Assembly: GCF_013035315.1 (NCBI RefSeq)
Contig: NZ_WQHP01000005.1
Location: 320,001-384,000, forward strand
DNA: 64,000 nt
Source of the DNA: Ruegeria arenilitoris
GTDB lineage: Bacteria; Pseudomonadota; Alphaproteobacteria; Rhodobacterales; Rhodobacteraceae
Reading direction: 5' to 3'
The notes under the pieces: model-generated
Database searches by the model: none
What the model was told of the DNA's origin: nothing
The model's input: the letters and a program-made list of their open reading frames with translations, nothing else
Shown here: positions 1-8,918 of the stretch, in pieces
Layout: every line of letters starts with the position of its first letter
How positions within the stretch are numbered: position 1 is the first letter of the stretch
Program-made: the position numbers and the translations under genes

Positions 1-2
1 AG

Positions 3-980
3 GGCGACATGGTCCACCCCTATATCCGCCGCCGCAACGGAGAGGAGGAGGTCAGCTTCCCCTCGGACGAGTTGGGCGAGGTCCTGGGTAAAACGCTGGG
101 CGTGCCGCTGTTTCAGGAACAGGCGATGCAGATCGCCATTGTCGGCGCGGGCTTCACCCCGGAACAGGCCGACCGGCTGCGGCGGTCTCTGGCGACCTTC
201 AAGAAACATGGGTCCGTGAGCGAATTCCGCGCCCTGTTCCTGCGCGGCATGAAGCGCAACGGCTATGACGACGGTTTTGCCGAGCGCTGTTTCTCGCAAA
301 TCGAAGGTTTCGGCTCTTATGGCTTCCCCGAAAGCCACGCGGCCAGCTTTGCGCTGCTGGTCTATGCCTCGGCGTGGATCAAATGCCACCATCCCGGCAT
401 CTTTGCCTGCGCCCTGCTGAACTCACAGCCGATGGGGTTCTATGCGCCTGCCCAGATCGTGCGCGATGCACGCGAACACGGCGTTCAGGTGCGCCCGGTC
501 TGCATCAATGCAAGCTTCTGGGACAATGTGATGGAGCCTGATGGCCATGGCGGACTAGCCCTGCGGCTGGGGTTTCGCCAGATCAAGGGTCTTAGCGAAG
601 AAGACGCTAGCTGGCTGACCGCCGCGCGCGGTAACGGCTACCATCAGGTCGATGACGTCTGGCGTCGAGCAGGCCTTGGCCCTTCGGTGATCGAACGGCT
701 GGCCGAGGCCGACGCCTTTGCCGCCTGCGACCTGACCCGGCGCGAGGCGCTATGGCAGGCCAAGGCGATTGCCACTGCAAAACCTCTGCCTCTGTTCTCG
801 CAGGATCTGGAGGGTGAGGTGCTGGATGAACCCGAGGCCTATCTGCCGCAGATGACATTGGGCGAACAGGTGGTCGAGGATTACGTCGCCACCCGCCTCA
901 GCCTGCGGGCTCATCCGGTGGCCTTACTGCGGCATATCCTGACGCCAGACCCGCGCGACAAAACCACGCCTGTTGCCTGA
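3..980 (+). CDS. dnaE2: Error-prone DNA polymerase DnaE2 (ImuC), 3' part, C-terminally short
   Basis: The frame is open from the first bases, so the gene begins outside the window; the methionine at base 9 is internal (GDMVHPY is a conserved DnaE/DnaE2 stretch). About 325 residues are visible: the end of the polymerase domain with QEQAMQIA and the helix-hairpin-helix region, then the DnaE2-type linker (PLPLFSQ, LSLRAHP). DnaE2 is the translesion polymerase that works with ImuA and ImuB in SOS mutagenesis. Family members normally continue about 100 or more residues past LRAHP with an OB-fold; here the protein stops after another 20 residues, and only 48 bases separate it from the next gene. 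This may be a 3' deletion. Family assignment is secure; activity is not. Confidence 0.85.
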   Translation, partial: GDMVHPYIRRRNGEEEVSFPSDELGEVLGKTLGVPLFQEQAMQIAIVGAGFTPEQADRLRRSLATFKKHGSVSEFRALFLRGMKRNGYDDGFAERCFSQIEGFGSYGFPESHAASFALLVYASAWIKCHHPGIFACALLNSQPMGFYAPAQIVRDAREHGVQVRPVCINASFWDNVMEPDGHGGLALRLGFRQIKGLSEEDASWLTAARGNGYHQVDDVWRRAGLGPSVIERLAEADAFAACDLTRREALWQAKAIATAKPLPLFSQDLEGEVLDEPEAYLPQMTLGEQVVEDYVATRLSLRAHPVALLRHILTPDPRDKTTPVA

Positions 981-1028
981 CGCCTGAAACGGTTATCCGC
1001 CCGATACAGAGTCGAAATCGGACCAAAA

Positions 1029-1442
1029 ATGACCAGACCCACATTGCCGCCGCGCTTTCCTGCAACGCCAGATCAGATCAACGCGCAGGTCCGCGCCTTT
1101 TATGCCCGCGTGCGCGAGGACGCAGTGCTGGGTCCTGTGTTCAACAAACACGTCACCGACTGGCCCGCGCACGAGGAAAAGATCGCTGCTTTCTGGCGCA
1201 ATGCGATCCTGTTCGAACGCAGCTATGACGGCAATCCACAGCGGACCCATATCGAACGGCCGGACGTACAGCCCGAAATGTTCGCCCATTGGCTGGACTT
1301 GTTTGAAGAGGTCGCGGCCCAAACGCTGCCCCCGGACACCGCAACCCCATGGGTCGCTCTGGCACGGCGCATCGGCGTAGGCATGAAGGCCGGGGTGCAA
1401 TCAGCGCGCCAACCCAAGGATGCGCCCCCGATCCTGCGATGA
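1029..1442 (+). CDS. Group III truncated haemoglobin
   Basis: A 137-residue haem protein of the 2-on-2 globin fold. Family features visible are the N-terminal FYARVRED helix, FNKHV and WPAHEEKIAAFW around residues 37-57, YDGNP at about 66-70, and a histidine at about 74 followed by F-x-x-WLDLF, where group III globins carry the proximal histidine. Such proteins bind O2 or NO; physiological roles differ between species. The ATG follows the dnaE2 stop by 48 bases on the same strand, so co-transcription is possible. It is not itself an SOS gene in known families. Length is typical for group III. Confidence 0.85.
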   Translation: MTRPTLPPRFPATPDQINAQVRAFYARVREDAVLGPVFNKHVTDWPAHEEKIAAFWRNAILFERSYDGNPQRTHIERPDVQPEMFAHWLDLFEEVAAQTLPPDTATPWVALARRIGVGMKAGVQSARQPKDAPPILR

Positions 1443-1589
1443 CAAGCGGTCATAGCAGCCATGCGATGTTAGCGGTAAATTAGGGGCTATGCGCGCCGCC
1501 AAAATGGGTTTACTCAAGGGCAAGCCAGCCGCAGCACCCGCGATGTGGTGGCGCATCACAACACCGATACATCACCCGAGGCCGCACCG

Positions 1590-2540
1590 ATGAGCACTCA
1601 GAACTCCACCCTCCGGGGACTTGGCTATGCGTTTGTGGGCTTTGCTGTCTTTGCCAGCCACGATGCGCTGATCAAGGCGCTGGGTGCCACCTATTCGGTG
1701 ATGCAGATCATCTTTTTCGCCACGCTGTTTTCCTTTGTGCCCATGGCCGTGTCCATGCTGGCCGACCGGACTCCCAGCAATTTCCGCCCGCATCACCCGT
1801 GGCTGGTAATGCTGCGCTCGGCCCTTGTGGTGACGGCCATGTCCTGTGCGTTCTACGCATTTTCAGTCCTGCCCCTGGCCGAGGTCTATTCGCTGCTGTT
1901 CTCGTTCCCCCTGATCGTCACCGTCCTGTCGATCCCGATTCTAGGAGAGGTCGTGCGCGCCCAGCGTTGGGCCGCAGTGGGCGTTGGCTTGATCGGCGTC
2001 CTGATCGTTCTGCGCCCCGGCGCGACCGAGATCACGCTGGGCCATCTGGCCGCGCTGACGGCCGCATTCTGCAGCGCCTTCGGATCGGTTCTGGTGCGCA
2101 AAATCGGGAACGAGGAGCGCTCCGCCGTCCTGATCCTTTATCCGATGCTTCTGGCCATCGTCGTCATGAGCGCCGCTCAACCCGCCGTGTATCAGGCCCC
2201 GTCCCTACTGCATCTGGCGATGATGGCGCTGGTCGGCCTGTTTTCCGTGATCGCTCAGCACCTGATCATTCTGGCCTATCGCGCTGCGCCTGCGGGAGTT
2301 GTAGCCCCCAGCCAGTACAGCCAGATCATCTGGGCCACGATCTTTGGCATGGTCTTCTTTGGCGAACGCCCGGACATCTGGGTCGCGGTAGGTGCCAGTA
2401 TAATTATCGCGTCTGGCGTGTTCGTCGTCTGGCGGGAAAGCCGGACAGATGTGTCGTCGAATAAACCGGTTCTCAAAGTGCGGTCTCCGCGCGCAGATAC
2501 GGGTGCTTCGGCACGACCCACGCGAAACCCATCAGAGTAA
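1590..2540 (+). CDS. DMT-superfamily (EamA) permease
   Basis: A 316-residue integral membrane protein with about ten hydrophobic segments and two EamA repeats; the second repeat begins near GHLAALTAAFCSAFGSVLVRK. It is likely an inner-membrane exporter or importer of small metabolites; the substrate cannot be read from sequence. I chose the ATG that gives MSTQNST because the hydrophobic first helix starts shortly after it; an upstream in-frame start at 1545 would add 15 polar residues. The C-terminal tail of about 40 residues is polar and basic. It stands alone, convergent with the NYN-domain gene that ends 7 bases away. Confidence 0.85.
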   Translation: MSTQNSTLRGLGYAFVGFAVFASHDALIKALGATYSVMQIIFFATLFSFVPMAVSMLADRTPSNFRPHHPWLVMLRSALVVTAMSCAFYAFSVLPLAEVYSLLFSFPLIVTVLSIPILGEVVRAQRWAAVGVGLIGVLIVLRPGATEITLGHLAALTAAFCSAFGSVLVRKIGNEERSAVLILYPMLLAIVVMSAAQPAVYQAPSLLHLAMMALVGLFSVIAQHLIILAYRAAPAGVVAPSQYSQIIWATIFGMVFFGERPDIWVAVGASIIIASGVFVVWRESRTDVSSNKPVLKVRSPRADTGASARPTRNPSE

Positions 2541-2547
2541 CCGGTGC

Positions 2548-3282
2548 CTATTTGGCGTCCTTGCATCGGATTTTAAGGCCGCCATTTTCACCGTTTTCGT
2601 CAAACCGGTCGATGGCTCGAACCAGATCGCTTAGCCGCTTCTGACCATATGTACGCGCGTCAAAGTCTGGGTAGATTTTCCCAGTTTGGCTGCCGACATA
2701 GGCTAGAGGCACCCAACCATCTGGCTCGCTCGTGTCCAATACAACGTTGCGAATAAGTTGATACGCGTGATTGAGCCTCTGCCTGTGACCGGCCGAATCT
2801 GAGTTAGGTGACTTTTGCGCCTTATTGGCCTCTTTTTGAATATTTTCTATGTAAATAAAACGGTTACAGGCTGCGACAAAGGCCTTTGGGGCTTTGCGCT
2901 CTCCGATCCCGACTACTTCCAACCCATGCTCACGAATGCGGCTGGCCAAACGGGTGAAATCACTGTCCGACGAAACCAACACAAAGCCATCGCACCGTCC
3001 GGAATGCAGGATGTCCATCGCATCGATAACCAGTGCGATGTCACTGGCGTTTTTACCTTTGGTGTTGGCGAATTGCTGCTGCGGAACGATGGCGTAAGCC
3101 GCCAAGTCGTCCGCACTCCAGTTTTGCGACGCGTCGCCTGAGAAATCTCCGTAAACGCGCCGCAAGCTGGCTTCTCCGAGTTTGGCTATCTCTTCAAAAA
3201 TCTCAGCTATGTGCTTCGCAGATACATTGTCTGCGTCTATCAAAACCGCCAATCGACCTGTTGCTTTCGAAGACAAAACCAT
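2548..3282 (-). CDS. NYN-domain ribonuclease-like protein with LOTUS/OST-HTH tail (LabA/DUF88 family)
   Basis: 244 residues in two parts. Residues about 11-150 form a PIN-like NYN domain: LIDADN (acidic residues 16 and 18), KGKNASDIALVIDAMD and VSSDSDFTRL supply the conserved aspartates that bind metal in this fold. After a short linker rich in K and S, the last 80 residues (LNHAYQLI, GWVPLAYVG, YGQKRLSDLVRA) match the OST-HTH/LOTUS winged-helix pattern, which binds RNA in other proteins. A role in RNA processing is inferred. The gene is transcribed leftward behind the formaldehyde dehydrogenase gene but is separated from it by a terminator-like hairpin. Confidence 0.85.
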   Translation of the reverse strand: MVLSSKATGRLAVLIDADNVSAKHIAEIFEEIAKLGEASLRRVYGDFSGDASQNWSADDLAAYAIVPQQQFANTKGKNASDIALVIDAMDILHSGRCDGFVLVSSDSDFTRLASRIREHGLEVVGIGERKAPKAFVAACNRFIYIENIQKEANKAQKSPNSDSAGHRQRLNHAYQLIRNVVLDTSEPDGWVPLAYVGSQTGKIYPDFDARTYGQKRLSDLVRAIDRFDENGENGGLKIRCKDAK

Positions 3283-3325
3283 CCCTCAATACGAAAAAAT
3301 CGGGTATTTTTTCCTGAATATAGAA

Positions 3326-3350
3326 ACAAAAAGGCGAGCAGAAGCCCGCC
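3326..3350 (-). terminator. Rho-independent terminator of the class III ADH gene
   Basis: Read on the minus strand, GGCGGGC and GCTCGCC pair (one G-U) around a four-base loop, followed at once by a run of five T and then GTTT. It lies 23 bases past the stop of the leftward dehydrogenase gene. Confidence 0.7.
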
Positions 3351-3372
3351 CTTTCAAGCTGAAATGCGTGGG

Positions 3373-4485
3373 TCAGTAAACAACCACAGACCGGATGCTC
3401 TCACCCTTATGCATCAGGTCGAACCCGTGGTTGATATCGTCTAGGCCCATGGTGTGGGTAATCATCGGGTCGATCTCGATCTTACCTTCCATGTACCAGT
3501 CGACGATCTTGGGCACATCCGTCCGACCACGCGCGCCGCCGAAGGCCGTCCCGCGCCATGACCGGCCGGTGACCAATTGGAATGGACGGGTCGAGATTTC
3601 GGCACCGGCTGGCGCCACGCCGATGATGATCGACTCGCCCCAGCCCTTATGCGCCGATTCCAGCGCGTCGCGCATCACGCCGACATTGCCCGTGGCGTCA
3701 AAGGTATAATCCGCGCCTCCCTTGGTCAGATTGACCAGGTAAGGAACTAGATCGCCTTCGACCTCTTTGGGGTTCACGAAATCGGTCATACCGAATTTGG
3801 TGGCCATTTCCACTTTGGCGGGGTTCAGATCGACGCCGACGATCTGGTCCGCTCCGGCCAGACGCAGACCTTGAATAACGTTCAGACCAATACCACCCAG
3901 ACCGAAGACAATGGCCCGGCTGCCGATTTCCACCTTGGCAGTGTTGATCACTGCGCCAATACCGGTGGTCACACCACAGCCGATATAGCATATCTTGTCG
4001 AACGGCGCGTCGTCACGCACTTTGGCCAGCGCGATTTCAGGCAGAACCGTGTGGTTCGAGAAGGTCGAGCAACCCATGTAGTGCAGGATCGGATCGCCAT
4101 CCAAGGTCGAGAACCGAGATGTGCCGTCAGGCATCAGGCCTTTGCCCTGCGTTTCACGGATCGCCTGACACAAGTTGGTCTTGGGGTGCAGACAGTATTC
4201 ACACTCGCGACATTCCGGCGTGTAGAGCGGGATCACGTGATCGCCGGGCTTCAGGCTGGTCACGCCGGGGCCAACCTCGACCACGACACCTGCGCCTTCG
4301 TGCCCCAAAATGGCCGGAAACAAGCCTTCGGGGTCAGCACCTGACAGGGTGAATTCATCGGTGTGGCAGATGCCGGTTGCCTTGATCTCGACCAGAACCT
4401 CGCCCGCCTTGGGGCCTTCGAGGTTCACATCCATCACTTCCAAAGGTTTGCCCGCCTGAACGGCGACGGCGGCACGGGTACGCAT
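3373..4485 (-). CDS. frmA: S-(hydroxymethyl)glutathione dehydrogenase / class III alcohol dehydrogenase
   Basis: 370 residues of the zinc-dependent medium-chain dehydrogenase family. The catalytic zinc ligands lie in CHTDEF and [12 protein letters not shown], the structural zinc cysteines in [15 protein letters not shown], and the NAD-binding Rossmann motif is [12 protein letters not shown]. The family oxidises S-hydroxymethylglutathione to S-formylglutathione, the first dehydrogenase step in glutathione-dependent formaldehyde removal, in the cytoplasm. No S-formylglutathione hydrolase gene adjoins it here. It is monocistronic by position: divergent from the I78 lipoprotein gene and followed by a terminator. 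The symbol adhI or flhA is used for the same protein in related bacteria. Confidence 0.93.
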   Translation of the reverse strand: MRTRAAVAVQAGKPLEVMDVNLEGPKAGEVLVEIKATGICHTDEFTLSGADPEGLFPAILGHEGAGVVVEVGPGVTSLKPGDHVIPLYTPECRECEYCLHPKTNLCQAIRETQGKGLMPDGTSRFSTLDGDPILHYMGCSTFSNHTVLPEIALAKVRDDAPFDKICYIGCGVTTGIGAVINTAKVEIGSRAIVFGLGGIGLNVIQGLRLAGADQIVGVDLNPAKVEMATKFGMTDFVNPKEVEGDLVPYLVNLTKGGADYTFDATGNVGVMRDALESAHKGWGESIIIGVAPAGAEISTRPFQLVTGRSWRGTAFGGARGRTDVPKIVDWYMEGKIEIDPMITHTMGLDDINHGFDLMHKGESIRSVVVY

Positions 4486-4614
4486 GATCGTTGTCTCCCT
4501 GTCCTGTTTGCCCGACCCTGCGTCAATTGCAGGGCGTTTTCAACTGCGCTTTGGTGACAGGTTGGTTAATTATTTGATATTGCAGTAACGACGTTGTCAG
4601 AAGGAGAAACGCCA

Positions 4615-4902
4615 ATGTTCCGATTTATTCCCGCCCTGGCCCTGCTGGCAGCCTGCGCCGAGACAACCGCGCCGGTCGAGACTCTGGCATCGACGGACGC
4701 CGCTCCGGTCGATCTGGCCTTTTGTCAGGGCGAAGCTTTTGCCGACTCCATTGGTCAGCCCGTTTCGACCATCCAGGCCCAGCTGCCCGAACGGTCGCGC
4801 GTTCTGGGGCCCGATGACATCGCCACACAAGATTACCGCATCGACCGCCTGAACGTTTATGTAACCGGGTCGGGGAACATTCAGCGCCTGACCTGCGGGT
4901 AA
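4615..4902 (+). CDS. I78-family peptidase inhibitor-like lipoprotein
   Basis: 95 residues. The start is set by AAGGAG eight bases upstream of the ATG. Residues 1-14 form a lipoprotein signal ending in the lipobox LLAAC, so export and lipid anchoring are likely. The mature part carries the I78 pattern: FCQGEAF, IGQPVSTIQAQLP, R-V-L-G-P, YRIDRLNVYVTGSG and a C-terminal LTCG. I78 proteins are small inhibitors of serine proteases in a few studied cases; the target here is unknown. It lies between the ADH gene (divergent) and imuB, but the LexA box downstream suggests that imuB has its own promoter. Confidence 0.8.
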   Translation: MFRFIPALALLAACAETTAPVETLASTDAAPVDLAFCQGEAFADSIGQPVSTIQAQLPERSRVLGPDDIATQDYRIDRLNVYVTGSGNIQRLTCG

Positions 4903-4932
4903 GCGTGGACTCGGGGCGTGATTCTCAAGTAA

Positions 4933-4947
4933 GAACAAAATGGGAAC
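4933..4947 (+). promoter_or_regulatory. LexA (SOS) box of alphaproteobacterial type
   Basis: GAAC at 4933-4936 and GAAC at 4944-4947 are separated by exactly seven bases, the direct-repeat operator (GAAC-N7-GAAC) known for alphaproteobacterial LexA. It ends 16 bases before the imuB start codon, where bound repressor would cover promoter or initiation region. Confidence 0.85.
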
Positions 4948-4963
4948 ATTTTGATGTCTGCCG

Positions 4964-6616
4964 ATGCCAAAACGCCGAATTCTGTCTTTGTGGTTCCCCC
5001 GTCTGGGGGCTGAACGGCTGATCCGCGCCGCGCGGGGGCTGCATGCAGGCCCTTTGGCTGTTGTGGCCGAACAGTCGAACATGCAAGTCATCACCTCATT
5101 GAATACTGAGGCACAGGCCGCCGGGCTGCGTGTGGGTCAGCCTGTGCGCGACGCCCATGCCATGTGCGCAACCCTGATCACACGCCACCGCAATGCCCCG
5201 GCCGAGGCCGCCTTTCTGACCGCATTGCGCCGCTGGGCGGGCAAGTTCAGCCCCTGGGTCGCCGAAGAGGCCCCGGATGGGCTGGTCGTCGACCTGTCGG
5301 GCTGTGCGCACCTGTTCGGTGGGGAAGAAGCGCTGCTGAGCGTGATCGAGACCGACTGCGCCGATATGGGGCTAAGCGTGCAGATGGGAATTGCCGACAC
5401 GCTGGGCGCGGCCTGGGCGCTGGCGCGCTATGCGGGGCAAGAGGCGACGTCTGACCGCAACGGCGACGCAATCAGCCAAGAGGCGCGCGCCACCCGTGCC
5501 CGGGCCACCAAGCGGCGGCACTGGACCAAAGGGGGGGCTGCGCCACAAGTGATGGCTTTGGGCGGTGGCGCGCGTATCGCGGCACCGGGGCAGTCCTATG
5601 GCGCGCTCAGCCCCCTGCCCATCGCGGCGCTGCGGCTTGAGGATCAGGTCGTCGCGCAGTTGAACCGTCTGGGCCTGCGCCGCATTGGCGATCTGCTGGG
5701 ACAACCGCGTGCGTCACTGGCCCGCCGTTTCGGACGTGGGCTGGTGCTGCGGCTGGATCAGGCGATGGGCAGCGCGCCCGAGCCGGTCTCACCCGCCCGT
5801 CCGCCGCACAACTTTGCAGTACGGATGACCCTGCCCAACCCGATTGGACTGACCGAAGATGTGATGGCCGCCATCGACCGGGTACTGCCAACACTCTGCG
5901 CCAAACTGGAAGAGAAAGGGCGCGGCGTGCGAACTTTGCGGCTTGAGGCGCATCGCGCCGATCAAGCAGCCGAGGTCATCGAGGTCGGCCTGGCTCGTCC
6001 AACCTATGACAAATACCGCATTCGGCCTTTGTTAGAGATGAAAATTGACAAAATCGATGCAGGCTATGGCATCGATATGATACGGCTTGAGGCCGTGCAA
6101 ACCGAACCCATCCACGCCCGCACCTTAGCCGGTCATGCCGAGGCCCGCCGCGTCGCCCGCGAGCGGTTAGAGGGCAATACCGCCGTCGAAGACCTGATCG
6201 GCAAGCTGGGCGCGCGGGTCGGACTGGACGTCATCACGCGTCGCCACCCGGCGGCCTCGCATATCCCCGAGAAAACGGCGCAGACGCTGGCGGCGGCGTG
6301 GTCGGAACCGGCCCGCGACTGGCCTGCTCCGCCGCGCCCGCGCCCTTTGCAGATGTGGCAGCCCGAACCTGTGATGGCCCCCGAAACCCCGGATGTACCC
6401 GCCGCCTTTCGCTGGCGGGGGCGCGACTGGCAACTGGCGCAGGCCACCGGCCCGGAACGCATCGCGCCCGAATGGTGGCTGGATGATCCCAACTGGCGCA
6501 GCGGCGTGCGCGATTACTGGGTGGTGGTGACGGAACAGGGCGAGCGGCTATGGCTGTTCTACGGCCACGGCGGCACCATGTCGGCTGGTTGGTTCTGTCA
6601 GGGGCAGTTTGGTTAG
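4964..6616 (+). CDS. imuB: ImuB-type Y-family polymerase-like protein of the mutasome
   Basis: 550 residues. The N-terminal third is a Y-family polymerase fold in which the usual catalytic carboxylate motif is absent: the first strand reads LSLWFPRLGAERL where true polymerases have D-x-D-x-FFA. VVDLSGCAHLFGGE and the little-finger region follow, then a long ImuB-specific tail ending in DYWVVVTEQGERLWLFY. ImuB is the non-catalytic hub that recruits DnaE2 and the beta clamp in SOS mutagenesis. The LexA box just upstream supports damage-inducible expression. Unusually, neither imuA nor dnaE2 adjoins it; the dnaE2 fragment lies 4 kb upstream on the same strand. A run of seven G lies inside the gene near 5525. 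Confidence 0.9.
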   Translation: MPKRRILSLWFPRLGAERLIRAARGLHAGPLAVVAEQSNMQVITSLNTEAQAAGLRVGQPVRDAHAMCATLITRHRNAPAEAAFLTALRRWAGKFSPWVAEEAPDGLVVDLSGCAHLFGGEEALLSVIETDCADMGLSVQMGIADTLGAAWALARYAGQEATSDRNGDAISQEARATRARATKRRHWTKGGAAPQVMALGGGARIAAPGQSYGALSPLPIAALRLEDQVVAQLNRLGLRRIGDLLGQPRASLARRFGRGLVLRLDQAMGSAPEPVSPARPPHNFAVRMTLPNPIGLTEDVMAAIDRVLPTLCAKLEEKGRGVRTLRLEAHRADQAAEVIEVGLARPTYDKYRIRPLLEMKIDKIDAGYGIDMIRLEAVQTEPIHARTLAGHAEARRVARERLEGNTAVEDLIGKLGARVGLDVITRRHPAASHIPEKTAQTLAAAWSEPARDWPAPPRPRPLQMWQPEPVMAPETPDVPAAFRWRGRDWQLAQATGPERIAPEWWLDDPNWRSGVRDYWVVVTEQGERLWLFYGHGGTMSAGWFCQGQFG

Positions 6617-6632
6617 AACACCTGATTAGAGT

Positions 6633-7358
6633 CTATTTTCCGCGGTAAATCACCCAATCCGGCAGGTAGTCCAGCAATCGGATCACCCAAGAAAACGGTG
6701 CTGGGAAATCGGTCCGGAACTGTCGTCGCGACATCGCCTTGATCACCCGAACCGCCGCATCCTCGGGCGTCATCAGCATGGGCATCTTGAAGTTGTTCTT
6801 CTCGGTCAGCCGGGTCTTGATGAAGCCGGGATTGACGATCCGCACCGTTACACCTGTACCGGCCAGATCGAAGCGCATCGTCTCAGCCAACGAGACCAGC
6901 GCTGCCTTACTGGCCGCATAGCCCACCGCGGCGGGCAGACCACGATAGCCGGACAGTGACCCGATCAACGTGATATCCCCGCGACCGGCGCTGACAAGGC
7001 CAGGCACGACCTCACCCAGCACCCGCAGCGCACCCAGATAATTCGCGTCGGTCATCGACAAGACAGTCTCGGTATCCCAATCGGCCGTTTTCATCGGCTC
7101 ATAGGCACCAGCGTTATAGACCAGCCCGTCCACCTCTCCGACCTCTGCCACCGCCCGGCGCACAGCGTCCAGATCAGTGACGTCAAAGGGGACGGCACGC
7201 GTGTTCGGCAATGCTTCGCAGATTTCTGCCAACCGCGCTGCATTGCGCGCCGACAGCACCAGATTGGCCCCCTGACGGCTGAGCGCCTCGGCCAGACACC
7301 GGCCCAAGCCTTCGCTGGCACCGATGATCCAATAGGTTTTTCCGTCAAAACTGCTCAT
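6633..7358 (-). CDS. Short-chain dehydrogenase/reductase
   Basis: 241 residues of classical SDR type: the cofactor motif GASEGLGRCLA near the N-terminus, YNAG at about 98-101, a catalytic serine in LIGSLSGYRG, and Y-A-A-S-K as the active-site YxxxK. The C-terminus (PFSWVIRLLDYLPDWVIY) is hydrophobic and may touch the membrane. The substrate is not evident. The gene is divergent from the FAD oxidase operon and, like it, is preceded by a TGATCC-N18-TAA promoter, so both are probably in the same stress regulon. It is convergent with imuB, 16 bases away. Confidence 0.88.
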   Translation of the reverse strand: MSSFDGKTYWIIGASEGLGRCLAEALSRQGANLVLSARNAARLAEICEALPNTRAVPFDVTDLDAVRRAVAEVGEVDGLVYNAGAYEPMKTADWDTETVLSMTDANYLGALRVLGEVVPGLVSAGRGDITLIGSLSGYRGLPAAVGYAASKAALVSLAETMRFDLAGTGVTVRIVNPGFIKTRLTEKNNFKMPMLMTPEDAAVRVIKAMSRRQFRTDFPAPFSWVIRLLDYLPDWVIYRGK

Positions 7359-7428
7359 GCGCGGGGTATCCGGGACGCCGGGTATAGCAAACCGGCTTTG
7401 GTTTCGTTTTCCTTGAAAGGTTCTGGAT

Positions 7429-7458
7429 GTTTTACGGACCGGGTGCTCAGCTGGATCA
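7429..7458 (-). promoter_or_regulatory. Putative RpoE/ChrR-type ECF sigma promoter of the SDR gene
   Basis: On the minus strand TGATCC (7453-7458) and TAAAAC (7429-7434) are spaced by 18 bases. The Rhodobacter sphaeroides RpoE consensus is about TGATC-N18-TAAGA. The implied 5' leader is about 60 bases. Confidence 0.6.
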
Positions 7459-7528
7459 TGTCATCGCAACATTAAACTCGGGTCAGCCTAAACCAGCTAG
7501 AGCAATGAAAAAAATAATCAAACGTGAT

Positions 7529-7558
7529 TGATCCGCATTCGGCCTTGCTGCGTAATCC
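7529..7558 (+). promoter_or_regulatory. Putative RpoE/ChrR-type ECF sigma promoter of the FAD-oxidase operon
   Basis: TGATCC (7529-7534) and TAATCC (7553-7558) are spaced by 18 bases, and the start codon follows about 28 bases later. The -35 and spacing equal those of the divergent promoter; the -10 matches less well. Confidence 0.55.
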
Positions 7559-7586
7559 TTGTAAAATGTCGCACTAAGAGGATCAC

Positions 7587-8918
7587 ATGTTCGACGAACC
7601 GCGGGGCGTACGCAAGAAAATCGCAATTGTAGGTGCAGGCATTTCAGGTCTATCCGCAGCTTACTACCTATCCGAAGACAACGATGTCACGGTCTATGAG
7701 GCTGAACCACGGCTGGGCGGCCACGCCCGGACGGTGATGGCGGGCAAGAATGGCGATCAACCGGTCGATACCGGGTTTATCGTGTTCAACTATGCCACCT
7801 ACCCAAACCTGACCAAGCTGTTCGACGAACTGAACGTTCCCGTCATCAAAAGCGAAATGAGCTTTGGCGCCACGATCGACGATGGTCGCCTTGAATACGG
7901 CCTGAACAATCTGCGCACCCTGACAGCGCAGAAACGCAATCTGATGCGTCCGGCCTATTACAAAATGATTTCGGACATCCTGCGCTTTGGCAAAGAGGCC
8001 CCGCAGGCCGCCCAAGACGACGAAACCACAATCGGTGAGCTGATCGACCAGCTTCGTCTGGGCCATTGGTTCCGCCACAACTATCTCATGCCGATGTGCG
8101 GCGCGATCTGGTCCACTCCGGTCGAGTTCATCGACCGTTTCCCGGCACGATCACTGGTGCAGTTTTTCCAGAACCACGCTTTGCTGGCCGGAGATCGTTC
8201 AAAGCAACATCAATGGTGGACGGTCAAAGGCGGCAGCATCGAATATGTCCGCCGGATCGAGGCCGCTTTGCGCGCCCGCGGGTGTGAAATTCGCGTGGCC
8301 TCTCCGGTTCAACACATTCACCGGGACAATCTGGGCGTCACCGTCCACAGCGAGGGTCAGGCGGATCTGTATGACGAGATCATTCTGGCAACCCACTCAG
8401 ACCAGACGCTGGCCATTCTGGGCGACAGCGCCACGGACGAGGAAAAAGCCGCCCTTGGTGCCATCAAGTACCAACCCAACAAGGCCGTATTGCATTGCGA
8501 TCCGGGCCAGATGCCGAAACGGCGGGCCTGCTGGTCCAGCTGGACCTATCGTTCGCAGGCCGGAAACGTTGGTGTGACCTACTGGATGAACCGCCTGCAG
8601 AACATTCCGGACAGTGATCCGATGTTTGTGACGCTGAACACTCAGGCCCAGATTTCGGAAGACAAAATCTACGACGAGATCGAATTCGCGCATCCGGTGT
8701 TCGATCACGCTGCCCTGAAGGCACAGGGTCAAATCCGCGGGATGCAGGGACAGAACAACACCTGGTTTGCCGGTGCATACAACCGGCATGGTTTTCACGA
8801 AGACGGGATTGCCAGCGCGATGCATGTTGTCGAGCGGTTGAAGGGCACCCCGCAAACCATCGGAGCTGACAATGGCAATCTTGCAAAAGACCCGGCCATC
8901 CCTGTCCCGGCCGAATAA
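7587..8918 (+). CDS. FAD-dependent amine oxidase-like protein of the stress lipid cluster
   Basis: 443 residues. The N-terminus carries the FAD dinucleotide motif IVGAGISGLSAAYYL, followed by the flavin-contact stretch YEAEPRLGGHARTV; the C-terminus has WFAGAYNRHGFHEDGIASA, the second FAD-binding segment typical of flavin amine oxidases. Homologues in Rhodobacteraceae sit in an RpoE-controlled operon with a cyclopropane-fatty-acid synthase-like methyltransferase and are linked to modified (including furan) fatty acids. That a lipid acyl chain is the substrate is inferred. It is first of five genes joined by overlaps. An AGAGG stretch lies just before the ATG. Confidence 0.85.
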   Translation: MFDEPRGVRKKIAIVGAGISGLSAAYYLSEDNDVTVYEAEPRLGGHARTVMAGKNGDQPVDTGFIVFNYATYPNLTKLFDELNVPVIKSEMSFGATIDDGRLEYGLNNLRTLTAQKRNLMRPAYYKMISDILRFGKEAPQAAQDDETTIGELIDQLRLGHWFRHNYLMPMCGAIWSTPVEFIDRFPARSLVQFFQNHALLAGDRSKQHQWWTVKGGSIEYVRRIEAALRARGCEIRVASPVQHIHRDNLGVTVHSEGQADLYDEIILATHSDQTLAILGDSATDEEKAALGAIKYQPNKAVLHCDPGQMPKRRACWSSWTYRSQAGNVGVTYWMNRLQNIPDSDPMFVTLNTQAQISEDKIYDEIEFAHPVFDHAALKAQGQIRGMQGQNNTWFAGAYNRHGFHEDGIASAMHVVERLKGTPQTIGADNGNLAKDPAIPVPAE

